Below, in pieces: positions 17,917-28,594 of a DNA stretch of 64,000 nucleotides; position 1 is the first letter of the stretch, and each line of letters opens with the position of its first letter. The position numbers and the translations under genes were made by a program. A model generated the notes under the pieces. The model searched no databases. It saw nothing but the letters and a program-made list of their open reading frames with translations, and was not told the origin of the DNA. This stretch comes from an uncultured Bacteroides sp. (lineage in GTDB: Bacteria; Bacteroidota; Bacteroidia; Bacteroidales; Bacteroidaceae): contig NZ_OY782855.1 of the NCBI RefSeq assembly GCF_963678425.1, positions 1,054,001-1,118,000 of the forward strand, read 5' to 3'.

Positions 17917-18336
17917 CACTTCGATAAAAATCGAATTTATCATCTGTTCATTGAGCAAATATCCCTAGGAGCAATATTATGTTCTATATATTTCCTAAAA
18001 TACCTAACACAGACTTCGGCGTTTGAAAAATTAAGTGATTTGTTTGAACTTATTTAAAATGATTGGTAGCTAAGTTCAAAGGCTATTTTATTAGCTTATG
18101 GTTAGCCCACTCCAAATAAAGGTCACAGCTAAAATTTATTGGCCAATAACACCCCGATCATTCACCAATAATTCCAGATAACCGGCCAATAAATTCAAGC
18201 TATTGGCGAATAAGGATTTTTGGGAAAGAGTGTTATTCCTCTTTCAAATACAAAACTTTAAAAAGGCTTACGATTGTCCCAGAAAGACTATCTTTTTATA
18301 AAGTAAGCACACAATAAAGCGCATATTGTGGTAATC
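17917..18336. other. Gene-free spacer carrying a dispersed palindromic element
   Basis: No credible gene is seen between the nucleotidase promoter and the terminator of the glycan locus. The only structured stretch is the palindromic element at 18133-18211, described separately. The rest is AT-rich without recognisable signals. Confidence 0.6.
18133..18211. repeat. Dispersed palindromic intergenic element, copy A
   Basis: A stretch of 79 bp that is about 80% identical, by eye, to 34167-34244 with one 1-base gap. It has outer arms ATTGGCCAAT (18138-18147) and ATTGGCGAAT (18202-18211), and inner CCAAT and GGCCAATAAATTCAA motifs. Both copies lie in long intergenic spacers at the two ends of the glycan locus and point the same way. 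Confidence 0.75.
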
Positions 18337-18375
18337 AAAAAAGAGACTGTGTCAAAAACGACGCAGCCTCTTTTT
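18337..18375 (-). terminator. Terminator at the end of the SusC/SusD operon
   Basis: AAAAAAGAGACTGTGTC (18337-18353) pairs with GACGCAGCCTCTTTTT (18360-18375), mostly Watson-Crick with a few mismatched or wobble positions. It lies about 45 bp after the last gene of the operon on the minus strand. Confidence 0.75.
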
Positions 18376-18419
18376 AAACTTTTCTATAAATTATTTGTGA
18401 TTATATCTCAATGCTTAGT

Positions 18420-18986
18420 TTATTCAACTTTGACAAAAATTGGTATAATACGTTTATTCATATTCATATCTACAACCGTTAATGACAGTTTGTGATAAGA
18501 TTGAATAACTTTTATGGATGAGCCATCATTATAGTAATAATCTTCAATCCAAGGAATTGTAACTGCATTTTCAGGCACTACAATCTGCGCAGTAAGAGTA
18601 TAGCTTTTAGGCGTTGCAGGAATATCTCCTTCTGGATTAGCGAAATTAATATATTTTGAAAACAACCAACTTGAATAACTTAATTCAGCCGTTTTAAGAG
18701 CTACATTATCACTGATTTCAACGCTAACATTGATAGTAGATCCTTTAGTTACTGTCAAAGTTGGAAGAGATATTTTTTCCAAGTTAGATGTAGGAACAAC
18801 TCCCCATAACAAAAGAGAGGATATATTGTCATCAATTGTTACAGTTTTCCCATTTGAAGAAAGTGTAACTGATTTACAGTTAGGCACCTCATGATCAAGT
18901 CCTTTACTTATATCATCAGACGATTCACAAGAAATCAATCCAAATAGACCTATAAATAAAGTGACGGTATTAATTAATTTTCTCAT
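18420..18986 (-). CDS. Small lipoprotein at the end of the SusC/SusD operon, function unknown
   Basis: 188 residues when started at MRKLINTVTLF (18986), which gives a lipoprotein signal with lipobox LISC-E. An upstream start at 19046 would run back into the susD gene and is not favoured. The mature chain is beta-rich (TLTVTKGSTINVSVEISDN; YTLTAQIVVPENAV) and resembles an Ig-like or BACON-type sandwich. I do not recognise the family. Its position, 19 bp after susD, is where SusE/SusF-like surface glycan-binding lipoproteins are usually found, so that role is an inference from context only. Confidence 0.7.
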   Translation of the reverse strand: MRKLINTVTLFIGLFGLISCESSDDISKGLDHEVPNCKSVTLSSNGKTVTIDDNISSLLLWGVVPTSNLEKISLPTLTVTKGSTINVSVEISDNVALKTAELSYSSWLFSKYINFANPEGDIPATPKSYTLTAQIVVPENAVTIPWIEDYYYNDGSSIKVIQSYHKLSLTVVDMNMNKRIIPIFVKVE

Positions 18987-19005
18987 CTTAATATTTATTA
19001 AATTA

Positions 19006-20697
19006 TTATTCCCAACCTGGATTCTGAATAATTGTTTTGCCTGCATTTCGATATTTTAGAATCTCTTTACGCGGAATAGGGTACCAATACATTTTTGTGT
19101 CGAAAGTCCTGGTATCAGCATCAAAAACAGTATATGTAAAATTCCCTGAATCATCTTTAGTTATACGCATTCCTTTTACGGGCTGATTCAATACGGTCTC
19201 AGCATCTTTCCAACGACGCAAATCCCAGAATCGATGCTCTTCAAAAGCAAGTTCAAGCCGTCTTTCCAGTTTAATATATTTACGCATCTCATTTTGATCT
19301 TTCAGGAGTGTATTATCTGCTGCATCAAAATTTCGCTGACCAGATCTAGCTCTCAGTGAATTAAGAACAGAAGTTATCGCTGAAAAATTAGCGACATTAT
19401 CATACTCATTTAGTGCTTCTGCATAATTAAGTAGAATTTCAGCATAACGCATATATATCCAAGCACGATTGCTGGTATTCCCTTTAGCCAAATCAAGTGT
19501 CTGATCAACAAACTTACTCATATAATAACCAGTTTTGGTCGCAGTAGGTGTTGAAAATAAACCATCTTTTCCACCTACGTATGTAGACACAATTGTATCT
19601 TTAAGTTTGCTTGTATTGAAGAAAACCGTATATTTAAATCTATTTTCCCTTTTTATTGCATTATTAATACTGTAAGGGTCTTCAGAATTATAACCTTGAT
19701 AACGATTTTTATAAGTCTTCGAGGCCATTCCAAAAGCTTCAACCAAATCTTCAGTTGGATTCATATTTCCAGCCCCTTGATAACTTACCGGATAATTGTT
19801 TACTTCAATATCATTTCGGTTAAAAGCCCTGGCGGCAAAGATTATTTCAGGATTATACAGCGTATTAAATATCGCAGTAAATGATGAATTCAATGAATAT
19901 TTCTTAGAATCAATAATAACTTTCGCTGCATCAGCAGCACGTTTCCATTTCGATTTGTCATTCGTCGGATTATTAAGAGGGCTTGCAGCATACAATAATA
20001 CACGGGATTTTAGAGCCAATGGGGTCATCTTAACCGGACGACCTTTGTAACTATCATCTGGATAGGTTGCTGGCATATATACTGAAGCAGAATCACAATC
20101 ATTTGCAATAGAATCAGCAACTTGACTAAAGGGTAATTGATTCACAGCAAATAATTCTTCTTCATTAAACGGATCGAGAACCTTACTCACATAAAAAATA
20201 TTCCCATAACGTTTTAGAAGTTCAAAATGGAACAAAGCTCTCAAAAAGAATGCTTGACCTTTGTAATAATCGCGTATTCTTACACCATCCTTTACTTCCG
20301 GAATACTATTGGTTTTTGTGATTATGCCATCAGGTTGTAATTCGTTTAAGAATATATTACATTTACGAATACCTTTATACATATTATCCCAAACATCATC
20401 CGGATTTGTTGTTGCATTTATTGCATTTTTATTAAACAACTGAATATTTGAACCAGAATTAGAACAAACGGCCTCATCACAAGCTTCAGCAAGCATAGAA
20501 CTTCCAAAACGAGAAAATCCATCAGGCACTGTGTTATAAATATTATTCAAAAATCCTGGAGCAAAATGCACATCGGAAAATATTTCCTGATAATTTAAAT
20601 TAGTATCCAAGCTAGGATCTTTGTCTAAATAATCGGCACATGATTGTGTCAGAAACAGGTATCCGGCACAAAATAATGTTACTATTAATTTTTTCAT
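19006..20697 (-). CDS. SusD/RagB family nutrient-binding lipoprotein (first pair)
   Basis: 563 residues with a lipoprotein signal, lipobox near TQSC-A (about residue 20). SusD-like proteins sit on the outer membrane as the lid of a SusC transporter and bind glycan. Family features include the early YLDKDPSL, the TPR-like helices around RDYYKGQAFFLRALFHFELLKRYG, and the C-terminal RRLELAFEEHRFWDLRRWKDA and WYPIPRKEI. It is 16 bp after its susC partner. Substrate is not predictable from sequence alone. Confidence 0.95.
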   Translation of the reverse strand: MKKLIVTLFCAGYLFLTQSCADYLDKDPSLDTNLNYQEIFSDVHFAPGFLNNIYNTVPDGFSRFGSSMLAEACDEAVCSNSGSNIQLFNKNAINATTNPDDVWDNMYKGIRKCNIFLNELQPDGIITKTNSIPEVKDGVRIRDYYKGQAFFLRALFHFELLKRYGNIFYVSKVLDPFNEEELFAVNQLPFSQVADSIANDCDSASVYMPATYPDDSYKGRPVKMTPLALKSRVLLYAASPLNNPTNDKSKWKRAADAAKVIIDSKKYSLNSSFTAIFNTLYNPEIIFAARAFNRNDIEVNNYPVSYQGAGNMNPTEDLVEAFGMASKTYKNRYQGYNSEDPYSINNAIKRENRFKYTVFFNTSKLKDTIVSTYVGGKDGLFSTPTATKTGYYMSKFVDQTLDLAKGNTSNRAWIYMRYAEILLNYAEALNEYDNVANFSAITSVLNSLRARSGQRNFDAADNTLLKDQNEMRKYIKLERRLELAFEEHRFWDLRRWKDAETVLNQPVKGMRITKDDSGNFTYTVFDADTRTFDTKMYWYPIPRKEILKYRNAGKTIIQNPGWE

Positions 20698-20713
20698 ATT
20701 AGTTTTTATATTC

Positions 20714-23700
20714 TTAAAATTTAAGGTTTACACCAATATTTATAACTCTTACTTCAGGGTACATAGTTACACCAGCATTCGGGATTTCAGCACTCAAATT
20801 ATATTTTTTCAAACCATCGAAAGAAAATAAATTGTAACCATTGATAAAGAATCTGACATTACTAATATTAGCCTTTAAAAGCATTTTTTTAGGTAAACTG
20901 TATCCGATTTCCATTGTTTGAATCCGGAAGAAATCCACATTTTTAATCCAAAGTGAAGATGGCTGATAATTATGTGAATTCAGTTGCGTAGTTAAACTAG
21001 GATAAAGTGGATTTTGACTAACTCCCCAAGAGTTTTCTGCAACTTCTGTCGTAATCTTATTATTGTCTTGCATTCCCCAAAGAACATTGTTCGACATAAA
21101 CAAACTACGGTTTGCAATTCCAGTAAATAAAACATTAAAATCAAACCCTTTATAGTCGCAACCTAACGTTAGTCCAAAATTCCATTCAGGAACAGAAGGA
21201 TTGCCCAACGGTACATTATCCTGACTATCAATTACTCCATCCTTATTCTGATCAACATATTTTACATCTCCAGGTTTTACAGCTCCGTAAGTTGATTTTG
21301 CCCAGTTATCAATATCAGTTTGATCTTTAAAAAACTTATCTGAACTCACTTGTAACCCCCATTGTTGCATAACAGGATTTCCTGTTCTATATTCCCATGA
21401 ATTCATTCCAGCAACTTCTTCTTGAGAGGTTATTTTGTTTTTCGCTAAGGATATGTTTCCTTGAACAGTATACGAAAAATCACCTAGTCGGTTATTGTGT
21501 TTCAAAGAGATTTCAAAACCTTGGCTACGCACAGATCCACTATTTACATAGGGTAAATCCTGTCCTACTATACTTGGCAAAATATTCCATCTTCCGGTAA
21601 TGATTTTAGTACGATTATTATTAAAAAAGTCAATATCCATTTCCAACTTTCTCAACAAGCCGAGTTCAATACCAATATTTGAATTAAGAGACTGTTCCCA
21701 TGTAATATTAGGGCTAGAAATTCTGCCCTCATAAGATCCATCTGTATCTGATGTTCCAAAGTAATATCCACTTCCACTGTAGTACTTGTTTTCAAAAGGG
21801 AAACGATATCCTACTCCAATATTTGAATTACCTACTTTTCCATAAGATCCTCTTAACTTAAGAAAGGTTATTAGTTCATTATCTTTCAAAAAGCTCTCAT
21901 TAGATAACACCCAAGCTCCGGATATTGTAGGGAAAAAGCCAAAACGGGAACCCTTTGAAAAATTTTCTGATCCATTATAAGCAAAACCAAATTCAACAGT
22001 ATATCGTTTATCAAACGTATAAGTTGTACGACCAAACATCCCTTGGTTGCGATAGTCCGCATTATCACCATCAACTGATTGACTTGATTGCATATATTTA
22101 ATATCAGCTGCAACTTCGTTTTTTCCAAAATTGCGATCAAAAGATAATCCTAACATATAATTAAGCATCAAACTGAAATCAGATCCCCAATTAGAATAAC
22201 CTAAATCAATGCTGGAGTCTTCTCCAAATTTGGTATAAGAGCCATCAAGATTTTGTTGATATACAGCATATTTTTGATTCTTTGATCGTGCAGAAAATTT
22301 ATATGCATCAAATCCAAATAGTCCATTAGCAGATAACCCTTTTAAAATCATGTCCAACTTCAAATCTGCAGTTGTTGTGCCCTGTAAATAACGACTAAGC
22401 CGGTCTTGAAATCCGGTCTTTGCTATCATGCCATAAGGGTTGTAGTTATAAATTGCGGAACCTGCTATAGAATTATCCTGATTAAACACAGGCATTGTAG
22501 GTGGTAATTTTGATAAAGCTGAAATAATTGTTCCTGCACCAGTAGAAGGCACATGACGATTTTCGACTCTACCACCTAAATTAATTCCTACTTTTAGATT
22601 TTTACTCAAATTTACATCCACTGTAGATCTGAAGTTATAACGCGAAAATTCATTACCTGTAAAGGTTCCAGGATTCTCATTCGTGCTTTTATACAAACCT
22701 TTTTGATCAACAATTCCTAACATCACATAATATTGAGCAATTTCAGTACCACCTCTTAGGGATAATTTATAACTCTGTTGCGGAGCTGTGCTGTTAAGGA
22801 AGGATTTATACCAATCTGTATTTGGGTACAAACCCGGATTACTGCCATTATAATTGGACGGAATATTTCGAGGATCGCTTAAAAATAAAGAATTAAACTC
22901 TTCATCTGATAGATTATTATAATCATTTCTTAAAGCAATATTGTGATATTTTACATAATCCTCTGAACCAGCATACTTTGGAAGTCGGGTTGGTGATTGT
23001 ACACCATATTGAGCAGTCAGTGAAATAACAGGTTTCCCAACAAATCCTTTCTTGGTTGTTACTAATATTACACCATTAGCACCGCGCATTCCATACATGG
23101 ATACAGCCGCCGCATCTTTAAGAACAGTAAACGACTCAATCTCTTCAGGATCTAATTGTGAAAAATCACGTTCAACATTATCAACTAATACCAATGGACT
23201 TGTAGCACCACTGAAAGACTGCACTCCACGAATATAAAGGCTAGGTTGATCCCATCCCGGTTCAGCTCCAACAGTACGCAAAACTGTAAGCCCAGAACTT
23301 AATCCTTGAATAGCATTTCCTAAAGTTGAGACCGGCGCTTTACTTAATTCATCTGCTGAAATTGTTGAGATAGCCGCAGTAAGAGACGATTTTGATCTTT
23401 TACCATAAGCGACCTGATATTCAGGTTCTTCAGTCTGTTTTTCAATTTTCAGATCAATAAATGAATTATCCTTTACCTCAAATTTTTTAGGAATAAATCC
23501 TATTTTGCTGAATAGAAGAATTTTACCAGCACCCGCTGAGATTAAAAAATTTCCAGCTTTATCTGTTGATGCCTGAGTAAATTCATCTATTACAGAAACA
23601 GTTACATTGTCAATCGGATTCCCTAAATTATCTGTTACTTTTCCTTTAAGGGCCGAATTGTTTTGAGCATATGTGAATGTTGATAACAGGAAAAGCAGCA

Positions 23701-23740
23701 ACAAAAGCTTTTTTTCTAGTTTTTTCTTTATGGTCATCAT
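20714..23740 (-). CDS. SusC/RagA family TonB-linked outer-membrane transporter (first pair)
   Basis: 1008 residues. After a signal peptide (ending FTYAQ) there is a carboxypeptidase-regulatory-like beta-sandwich (LKGKVTDNLGNPIDNVTVSV), then a plug domain (YIRGVQSF; SMYGMRGANGVILVTTKKG) and a 22-strand barrel ending in VINIGVNLKF. The expected TonB box is unusual: EPEYQVAYGKRSKSS rather than the standard EVVVVGYGTQ found in the other SusC here. It imports glycan fragments with its SusD partner using TonB energy. The start could be the first or second Met. Confidence 0.95.
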   Translation of the reverse strand: MMTIKKKLEKKLLLLLFLLSTFTYAQNNSALKGKVTDNLGNPIDNVTVSVIDEFTQASTDKAGNFLISAGAGKILLFSKIGFIPKKFEVKDNSFIDLKIEKQTEEPEYQVAYGKRSKSSLTAAISTISADELSKAPVSTLGNAIQGLSSGLTVLRTVGAEPGWDQPSLYIRGVQSFSGATSPLVLVDNVERDFSQLDPEEIESFTVLKDAAAVSMYGMRGANGVILVTTKKGFVGKPVISLTAQYGVQSPTRLPKYAGSEDYVKYHNIALRNDYNNLSDEEFNSLFLSDPRNIPSNYNGSNPGLYPNTDWYKSFLNSTAPQQSYKLSLRGGTEIAQYYVMLGIVDQKGLYKSTNENPGTFTGNEFSRYNFRSTVDVNLSKNLKVGINLGGRVENRHVPSTGAGTIISALSKLPPTMPVFNQDNSIAGSAIYNYNPYGMIAKTGFQDRLSRYLQGTTTADLKLDMILKGLSANGLFGFDAYKFSARSKNQKYAVYQQNLDGSYTKFGEDSSIDLGYSNWGSDFSLMLNYMLGLSFDRNFGKNEVAADIKYMQSSQSVDGDNADYRNQGMFGRTTYTFDKRYTVEFGFAYNGSENFSKGSRFGFFPTISGAWVLSNESFLKDNELITFLKLRGSYGKVGNSNIGVGYRFPFENKYYSGSGYYFGTSDTDGSYEGRISSPNITWEQSLNSNIGIELGLLRKLEMDIDFFNNNRTKIITGRWNILPSIVGQDLPYVNSGSVRSQGFEISLKHNNRLGDFSYTVQGNISLAKNKITSQEEVAGMNSWEYRTGNPVMQQWGLQVSSDKFFKDQTDIDNWAKSTYGAVKPGDVKYVDQNKDGVIDSQDNVPLGNPSVPEWNFGLTLGCDYKGFDFNVLFTGIANRSLFMSNNVLWGMQDNNKITTEVAENSWGVSQNPLYPSLTTQLNSHNYQPSSLWIKNVDFFRIQTMEIGYSLPKKMLLKANISNVRFFINGYNLFSFDGLKKYNLSAEIPNAGVTMYPEVRVINIGVNLKF

Positions 23741-23773
23741 AATATAAATATTTTCAAATGTGACTTAAAACGT

Positions 23774-25489
23774 TTAATAACCAGGGTTTTGAACAAATAA
23801 AGGATTTTTGTACATTTCTCCCGTTGGTATTTGATACAAGTTGTTAGCTGACTTATAAATACGTGTAAAATAAGTTTCCTCGTTATAAGTAACAGAAGCT
23901 CCTACTTTTGTAATTGCTACACGATACATTGGACCGCCGAACCATTTTGCAGCCAGTTCTCCGTCATCACCAGTGCTCCAACGGCGAGCATCCCACCAGC
24001 GTTGTTCCTCAAAACAAAGCTCAATAGCACGTTCACGTTGAATTCGTTTTCGCATAGAACTCTTATCACTAGTAAGGTTAACAGGAAGATCAACTACTCC
24101 TGAACGACTTCTAACCGCATTAACAGCCGCACGAACACGATCTGTCGGACCTTCCACTTCATTCATTGCTTCAGCATAATCAAGATACATTTCTGCTAAA
24201 CGGAAGAAAATCCAGTTGTGATAAGTTGTAACTGATGTATTCTTTTTAACCTCTTCAGGCACATATTTTCTTACAAAATATCCAGTAAGAAAAGTCCCTG
24301 ATGGAAACTGTTTGGTAGTGCTAGACATATCCACAGTAGCACCTTGCCACTGACACCCTTGATAAATGATTATTTTATAAAAACGGGGATCTCTATTTGT
24401 GTATGGATTGGCAGGATCATACCCCGAACCCGGTTCATCAATAGACAGGCCATTCTTCATTTCAAAGAGTTTTACGAAATTATTTGTAGGCTGTACAGCT
24501 CCTGCTCCTCCAAAATCGCCACTTGGCATCCAAACATTTATTTGAGGAGCATTAAATCCTACAGGAGCTTCATGTCTATAAAATATGATCTCTTTATTTC
24601 CATTTTCACGACGTTTAAAAAATAGCTTTTCATAATCGTCGGCTTTATTTGCAGCTCCAGTTTGATATAATTCATAAACTAAGTTTCCGTCTTCATCTGT
24701 TAAGTCAATTACAGCTTTTGCTGCATCAGCAGCTTTCTGCCACCATGACTTTCCATCTTTATCCATCCAATCATCTTTATCTCCTCCCATTCCCCAAAGG
24801 CCAGTTTTATTGCTAAAAAGTGGACTGGCAGCATACAACAGAACTCGTGCTTTCAAAGCCATAGCTGCTCCTTTAGTAGCTCTTCCGTATTCATTTGTAT
24901 TTAAAGTAACAGGCAAATAATTGATAGCTTTATTCAAATCACCCATAATAAACGCAAAACAATCACGATATGAATCACGTGGACGCATCAAATTATCTCC
25001 AGGAACAAACAAATCCTTTTCAGTCAGAATAGGCATTCCACCGAAACGTTTCAACATCTCGTTATAATAAAATGCACGTAAGAAATAAACCTCACCTAAC
25101 ATTTTTTCTTTTGTTTTTGCATCAGGATAAGGTACTCTTTCTGAGTTTTTCAGAAAAAGATTAGCTTTTCTAATAGCTGCATAATAGAAGTAAATATTAG
25201 CATCCACGCCATCATAATTACCCATATTGAAAACTTTGGTTCCAAAATACCCCGCATTTGATTCTGATTCGTCTGATGCAGAGGACATAGGCACAGGTAG
25301 GTAATCACCAACTGCGTTGAAACGTTGAGTTAAACCGCTGTAAATATCAGCTTCGAAAGCTTGTGTATTAACATAATTCGTAAATACAGCATCTTCACTA
25401 AGGTTAACACTCGGTGCTCTGTCTAAGAAATCATCGCAAGAAGTTAGCCCCAATATTAGAAATAAGAATATATATATTTTACTTTTCAT
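23774..25489 (-). CDS. SusD/RagB family nutrient-binding lipoprotein (second pair)
   Basis: 571 residues with lipobox LTSC-D near residue 18. Typical features are FLDRAPSVNLSED at the start, the helical FLRAFYYNEMLKRFGG, and the C-terminal RRIQRERAIELCFEEQRWW then DARRW. It lies 12 bp after susC of the second pair and 33 bp before susC of the first pair. It is clearly divergent from the other SusD in the locus, so the two pairs are unlikely to be a recent duplication and may bind different parts of the same glycan. Confidence 0.95.
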   Translation of the reverse strand: MKSKIYIFLFLILGLTSCDDFLDRAPSVNLSEDAVFTNYVNTQAFEADIYSGLTQRFNAVGDYLPVPMSSASDESESNAGYFGTKVFNMGNYDGVDANIYFYYAAIRKANLFLKNSERVPYPDAKTKEKMLGEVYFLRAFYYNEMLKRFGGMPILTEKDLFVPGDNLMRPRDSYRDCFAFIMGDLNKAINYLPVTLNTNEYGRATKGAAMALKARVLLYAASPLFSNKTGLWGMGGDKDDWMDKDGKSWWQKAADAAKAVIDLTDEDGNLVYELYQTGAANKADDYEKLFFKRRENGNKEIIFYRHEAPVGFNAPQINVWMPSGDFGGAGAVQPTNNFVKLFEMKNGLSIDEPGSGYDPANPYTNRDPRFYKIIIYQGCQWQGATVDMSSTTKQFPSGTFLTGYFVRKYVPEEVKKNTSVTTYHNWIFFRLAEMYLDYAEAMNEVEGPTDRVRAAVNAVRSRSGVVDLPVNLTSDKSSMRKRIQRERAIELCFEEQRWWDARRWSTGDDGELAAKWFGGPMYRVAITKVGASVTYNEETYFTRIYKSANNLYQIPTGEMYKNPLFVQNPGY

Positions 25490-25501
25490 AACATATGTAG
25501 T

Positions 25502-28500
25502 TTAGAAGTTAACATTTAATCCAAAGTTAAACGCTTTAGTAGGAGGCATCTTACCTCCACGGGAATCACGGTTATCTGGATCAAGATATTTTTCTACCGC
25601 CCACATATAGGGATTTATAGAAGAAAAATAGACTCTGACATTAGACATTCCAAATTTCTGGATAAGTGCAGTAGGAAGAGTATAGCCAAATTCAACATTT
25701 TTAAGACGAATATAGGTTCCAGATCCTGCTTCGTAGGTCGAATAGTAACGTTCATTATTTTTCCAGGATTTTCCGTAAAAACGAGTAAATTGAGCAGCAC
25801 CAGCGGTCTCTGGAGCCCAATAATAATTATGTTTTCCAAATACATTATCATTATTAGAGAAGGCCCACATAATTTCCCAGTTTTTCATGAATAATGCATG
25901 TGTTGAACCTTGAAATAACACTGAAAAATCAAATGATTTCCAAGTTCCTCCCAATGTGATACCATATTGTATTTCAGGCACAGTACCATAGCCCTGACGG
26001 TAAGCATCATCATTATTAATAACACCATCCTTATTAAAGTCTTGGAACTTTAAGTCACCAGGTACAATTTCTATATTTCCAGGTATACCATTATTGTTAC
26101 CTAATTGAGTAGGACTATTTCGTATTTCTTCATAGCTAGTGAAATATCCGGTATTCTTCCACATCAATGGTGTACCAATTGAATATCCTTCCTCTTTCTG
26201 ATAAGGTAATAGTCCAAGTGGATCCGCTTTCTTCAGAACCTTATTTACATTATAAGTAAAATTACCTTTTACATAATAACTAAAATTCTTGTTTATACGC
26301 AAATTATGCTTCAGTTCAATTTCTATACCTTTATTTTCCGTTTCCCCAATATTTGCAACATTAAAAGCAGCTCCAACATAATCAGGTTTTACAGCATCAA
26401 TGTTAGTTAAGATATTACTTCTATGTTCGTAGAAAACATCCACATTGAAACCAAACAAGCCTTTAAAAAAGTCTGTTTCTATACCAATATTTTCTTTTCG
26501 AGCTACTTCCCAGGTAACATTTTCATTAGCTATGGCTCCTTGCTGAATGCCATTGTAGTAGTTATCTCCGGAACCAAATGTATATCCACCAGCATTATTA
26601 TATTGCTGTAAGTAAATAAATCGTTGAGCAACATTATTTACTGTTGATTTATCATTACCAACCCAACCTAAAGAAGCTCTCAGTTTTAATGTGGAAATAA
26701 TATTGCCAAGAGATGTATTAGCAATAAAATCTTCATTACTTATCAGCCAACCTAAAGCAAATGCAGGAAAAAAGCCATAACGTTTGCCTTTAGGAAAGTT
26801 TTCAGATCCATTATATCCAGCGTTAAATTCTCCAAAATAACGTTTCTTATAGTCATATGTGGCACGGCCAACTAATCCTTGGTCAGCATAAGGAACTTCA
26901 CCATTTTTTGTCAGTTTATTACGATTTACTAAAAAAAGGCCACTAACAGAATGATCTCCAAAAGTGCGGCTGTAATTCAAACCAGCTTCCATATATAACT
27001 TATACCAGTTGTTCAAGTGACCACTTGCAGTACCAACATAAGAAAGTGGTCTGTTTTCTCCAAATACTTGATATGAATTGGAATAAATATCATATACATA
27101 AGTTGCTTCTGATTTATTCCAATATCGGCCATTTTCTCCTTGTGTATCAAATGAAATCTGACCTTTGGCCGAAAGACCTTTAGTTATAAAATCAAGCTTG
27201 TAATTCAACATTAAACTTGATTCCAAAGTACTAGTGACATCTTTATAAGTTGCAGCATCTTTTAATGCTTGCACAGGGTTACCTCCATTTTCAAGACTTC
27301 CTCCCGATTGTCCTGCATAAGATCCATCAGGATTATAGACAGGATAATCTCTTCCGGATATTGCAAAAGCCCTATGATAAACACCCCAACTGCTCCAGAT
27401 TGTAGAAGTCGGCGATTTAAGAGTTTCAACTCGCGAGCCAATATTAAGTGATGCTGTAAGATCTTTCGTAACATCAACATCCAGATTACTTCTAAAATTA
27501 AATCGTGAATATTTGGTTAGATTATCGTTTTTATAAAATCCGTTCTGATTTATAAATCCACCTGATATAAAATATCTGATAGTCTTTGTTCCACCTGAAA
27601 TATTTACATTGTATTGTTGTTGAGTAGATTGTTTTTTCATTATTTCATCAACCCAATTTACATCCGGATGAGTCCAGGGCGAAGCTCCGGTTCTATAATA
27701 TAACAAATCGTCAGCAAGTGTTCCATTTTTGACTTTAGGAACACGGGAACTATTATATTGTCCCCAATCTGCCAGATACCTAAGGCTTGTAGCATCATAA
27801 GCACCTAATGGTTGAGGAATGTTCGTTGTTTGTGTGATAGCAGCCTGCGCTGTAAATGAAACTTTAGGTTTTCCTAAGGAACCACGTTTTGTTGTGATAA
27901 TAATTACACCATTTGCCCCTTTTACACCATAAACAGCAGTTGCAGATGCATCTTTCAGAATATTAACTGATTCAATTTCATTTGGGTCAATTTTTGCATA
28001 CTCTTGCCTTACAATACCATCGACTACAAAAATAGGTGTTGCATCATTCCAGGTTGACATACCACGAACATATACATCGGCCACATCAGATCCAACTTCA
28101 CCTGAGCTTTGTACAACTTGTATACCTGACAATTTTCCAGCCAAAGACTGTGATATATTTGTAACCGGCGACGAAACCATCGTTTTGTTGCTTATTGATG
28201 AAATAGAACCGATTACAGATTCTTTCTTCTGGGTGCCATAACCTACAACTACAACTTCACTGAGTTGCTTATCAGTTGCAATGAGTTGTACCTTTAAGGG
28301 AGAACGATCCTTTACAGTTAATTCAAGATCTTTATAACCAATATAGCTAAACTTAATTACAGGAGCACCTGCATTGGGTATATCAAGTGCAAAATTACCA
28401 TCCAAATCGGTAATTACAGCTTTTGTAGTTCCTTTTATCAGAACACTTACGCCAATCAATTCTTCACCGGTTTTCAAATCAGTAACTTTGCCACTAATTT

Positions 28501-28573
28501 TATGAGTCTGTTGTGCTTGTAGCGGCAACAATACCTGAAGGGCTACTAGCATTAGAAATATTATTTTCTTCAT
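25502..28573 (-). CDS. SusC/RagA family TonB-linked outer-membrane transporter (second pair)
   Basis: 1023 residues. Signal peptide ending LPLQAQ, carboxypeptidase-regulatory-like domain (KISGKVTDLKTGEELIGVSV), canonical TonB box region LSEVVVVGYGTQKKESV, plug (YVRGMSTW; ATAVYGVKGANGVIIITTKR) and barrel ending NFGLNVNF. It is the first SusC transcribed in the locus, 21 bp after a small lipocalin-like lipoprotein gene. It would form the transport complex with the SusD encoded next. No N-terminal STN signalling domain is present, so it is not expected to signal to an anti-sigma factor. Confidence 0.96.
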   Translation of the reverse strand: MKKIIFLMLVALQVLLPLQAQQTHKISGKVTDLKTGEELIGVSVLIKGTTKAVITDLDGNFALDIPNAGAPVIKFSYIGYKDLELTVKDRSPLKVQLIATDKQLSEVVVVGYGTQKKESVIGSISSISNKTMVSSPVTNISQSLAGKLSGIQVVQSSGEVGSDVADVYVRGMSTWNDATPIFVVDGIVRQEYAKIDPNEIESVNILKDASATAVYGVKGANGVIIITTKRGSLGKPKVSFTAQAAITQTTNIPQPLGAYDATSLRYLADWGQYNSSRVPKVKNGTLADDLLYYRTGASPWTHPDVNWVDEIMKKQSTQQQYNVNISGGTKTIRYFISGGFINQNGFYKNDNLTKYSRFNFRSNLDVDVTKDLTASLNIGSRVETLKSPTSTIWSSWGVYHRAFAISGRDYPVYNPDGSYAGQSGGSLENGGNPVQALKDAATYKDVTSTLESSLMLNYKLDFITKGLSAKGQISFDTQGENGRYWNKSEATYVYDIYSNSYQVFGENRPLSYVGTASGHLNNWYKLYMEAGLNYSRTFGDHSVSGLFLVNRNKLTKNGEVPYADQGLVGRATYDYKKRYFGEFNAGYNGSENFPKGKRYGFFPAFALGWLISNEDFIANTSLGNIISTLKLRASLGWVGNDKSTVNNVAQRFIYLQQYNNAGGYTFGSGDNYYNGIQQGAIANENVTWEVARKENIGIETDFFKGLFGFNVDVFYEHRSNILTNIDAVKPDYVGAAFNVANIGETENKGIEIELKHNLRINKNFSYYVKGNFTYNVNKVLKKADPLGLLPYQKEEGYSIGTPLMWKNTGYFTSYEEIRNSPTQLGNNNGIPGNIEIVPGDLKFQDFNKDGVINNDDAYRQGYGTVPEIQYGITLGGTWKSFDFSVLFQGSTHALFMKNWEIMWAFSNNDNVFGKHNYYWAPETAGAAQFTRFYGKSWKNNERYYSTYEAGSGTYIRLKNVEFGYTLPTALIQKFGMSNVRVYFSSINPYMWAVEKYLDPDNRDSRGGKMPPTKAFNFGLNVNF

Positions 28574-28594
28574 ATAATTTCTCTTTTGCTGTTA

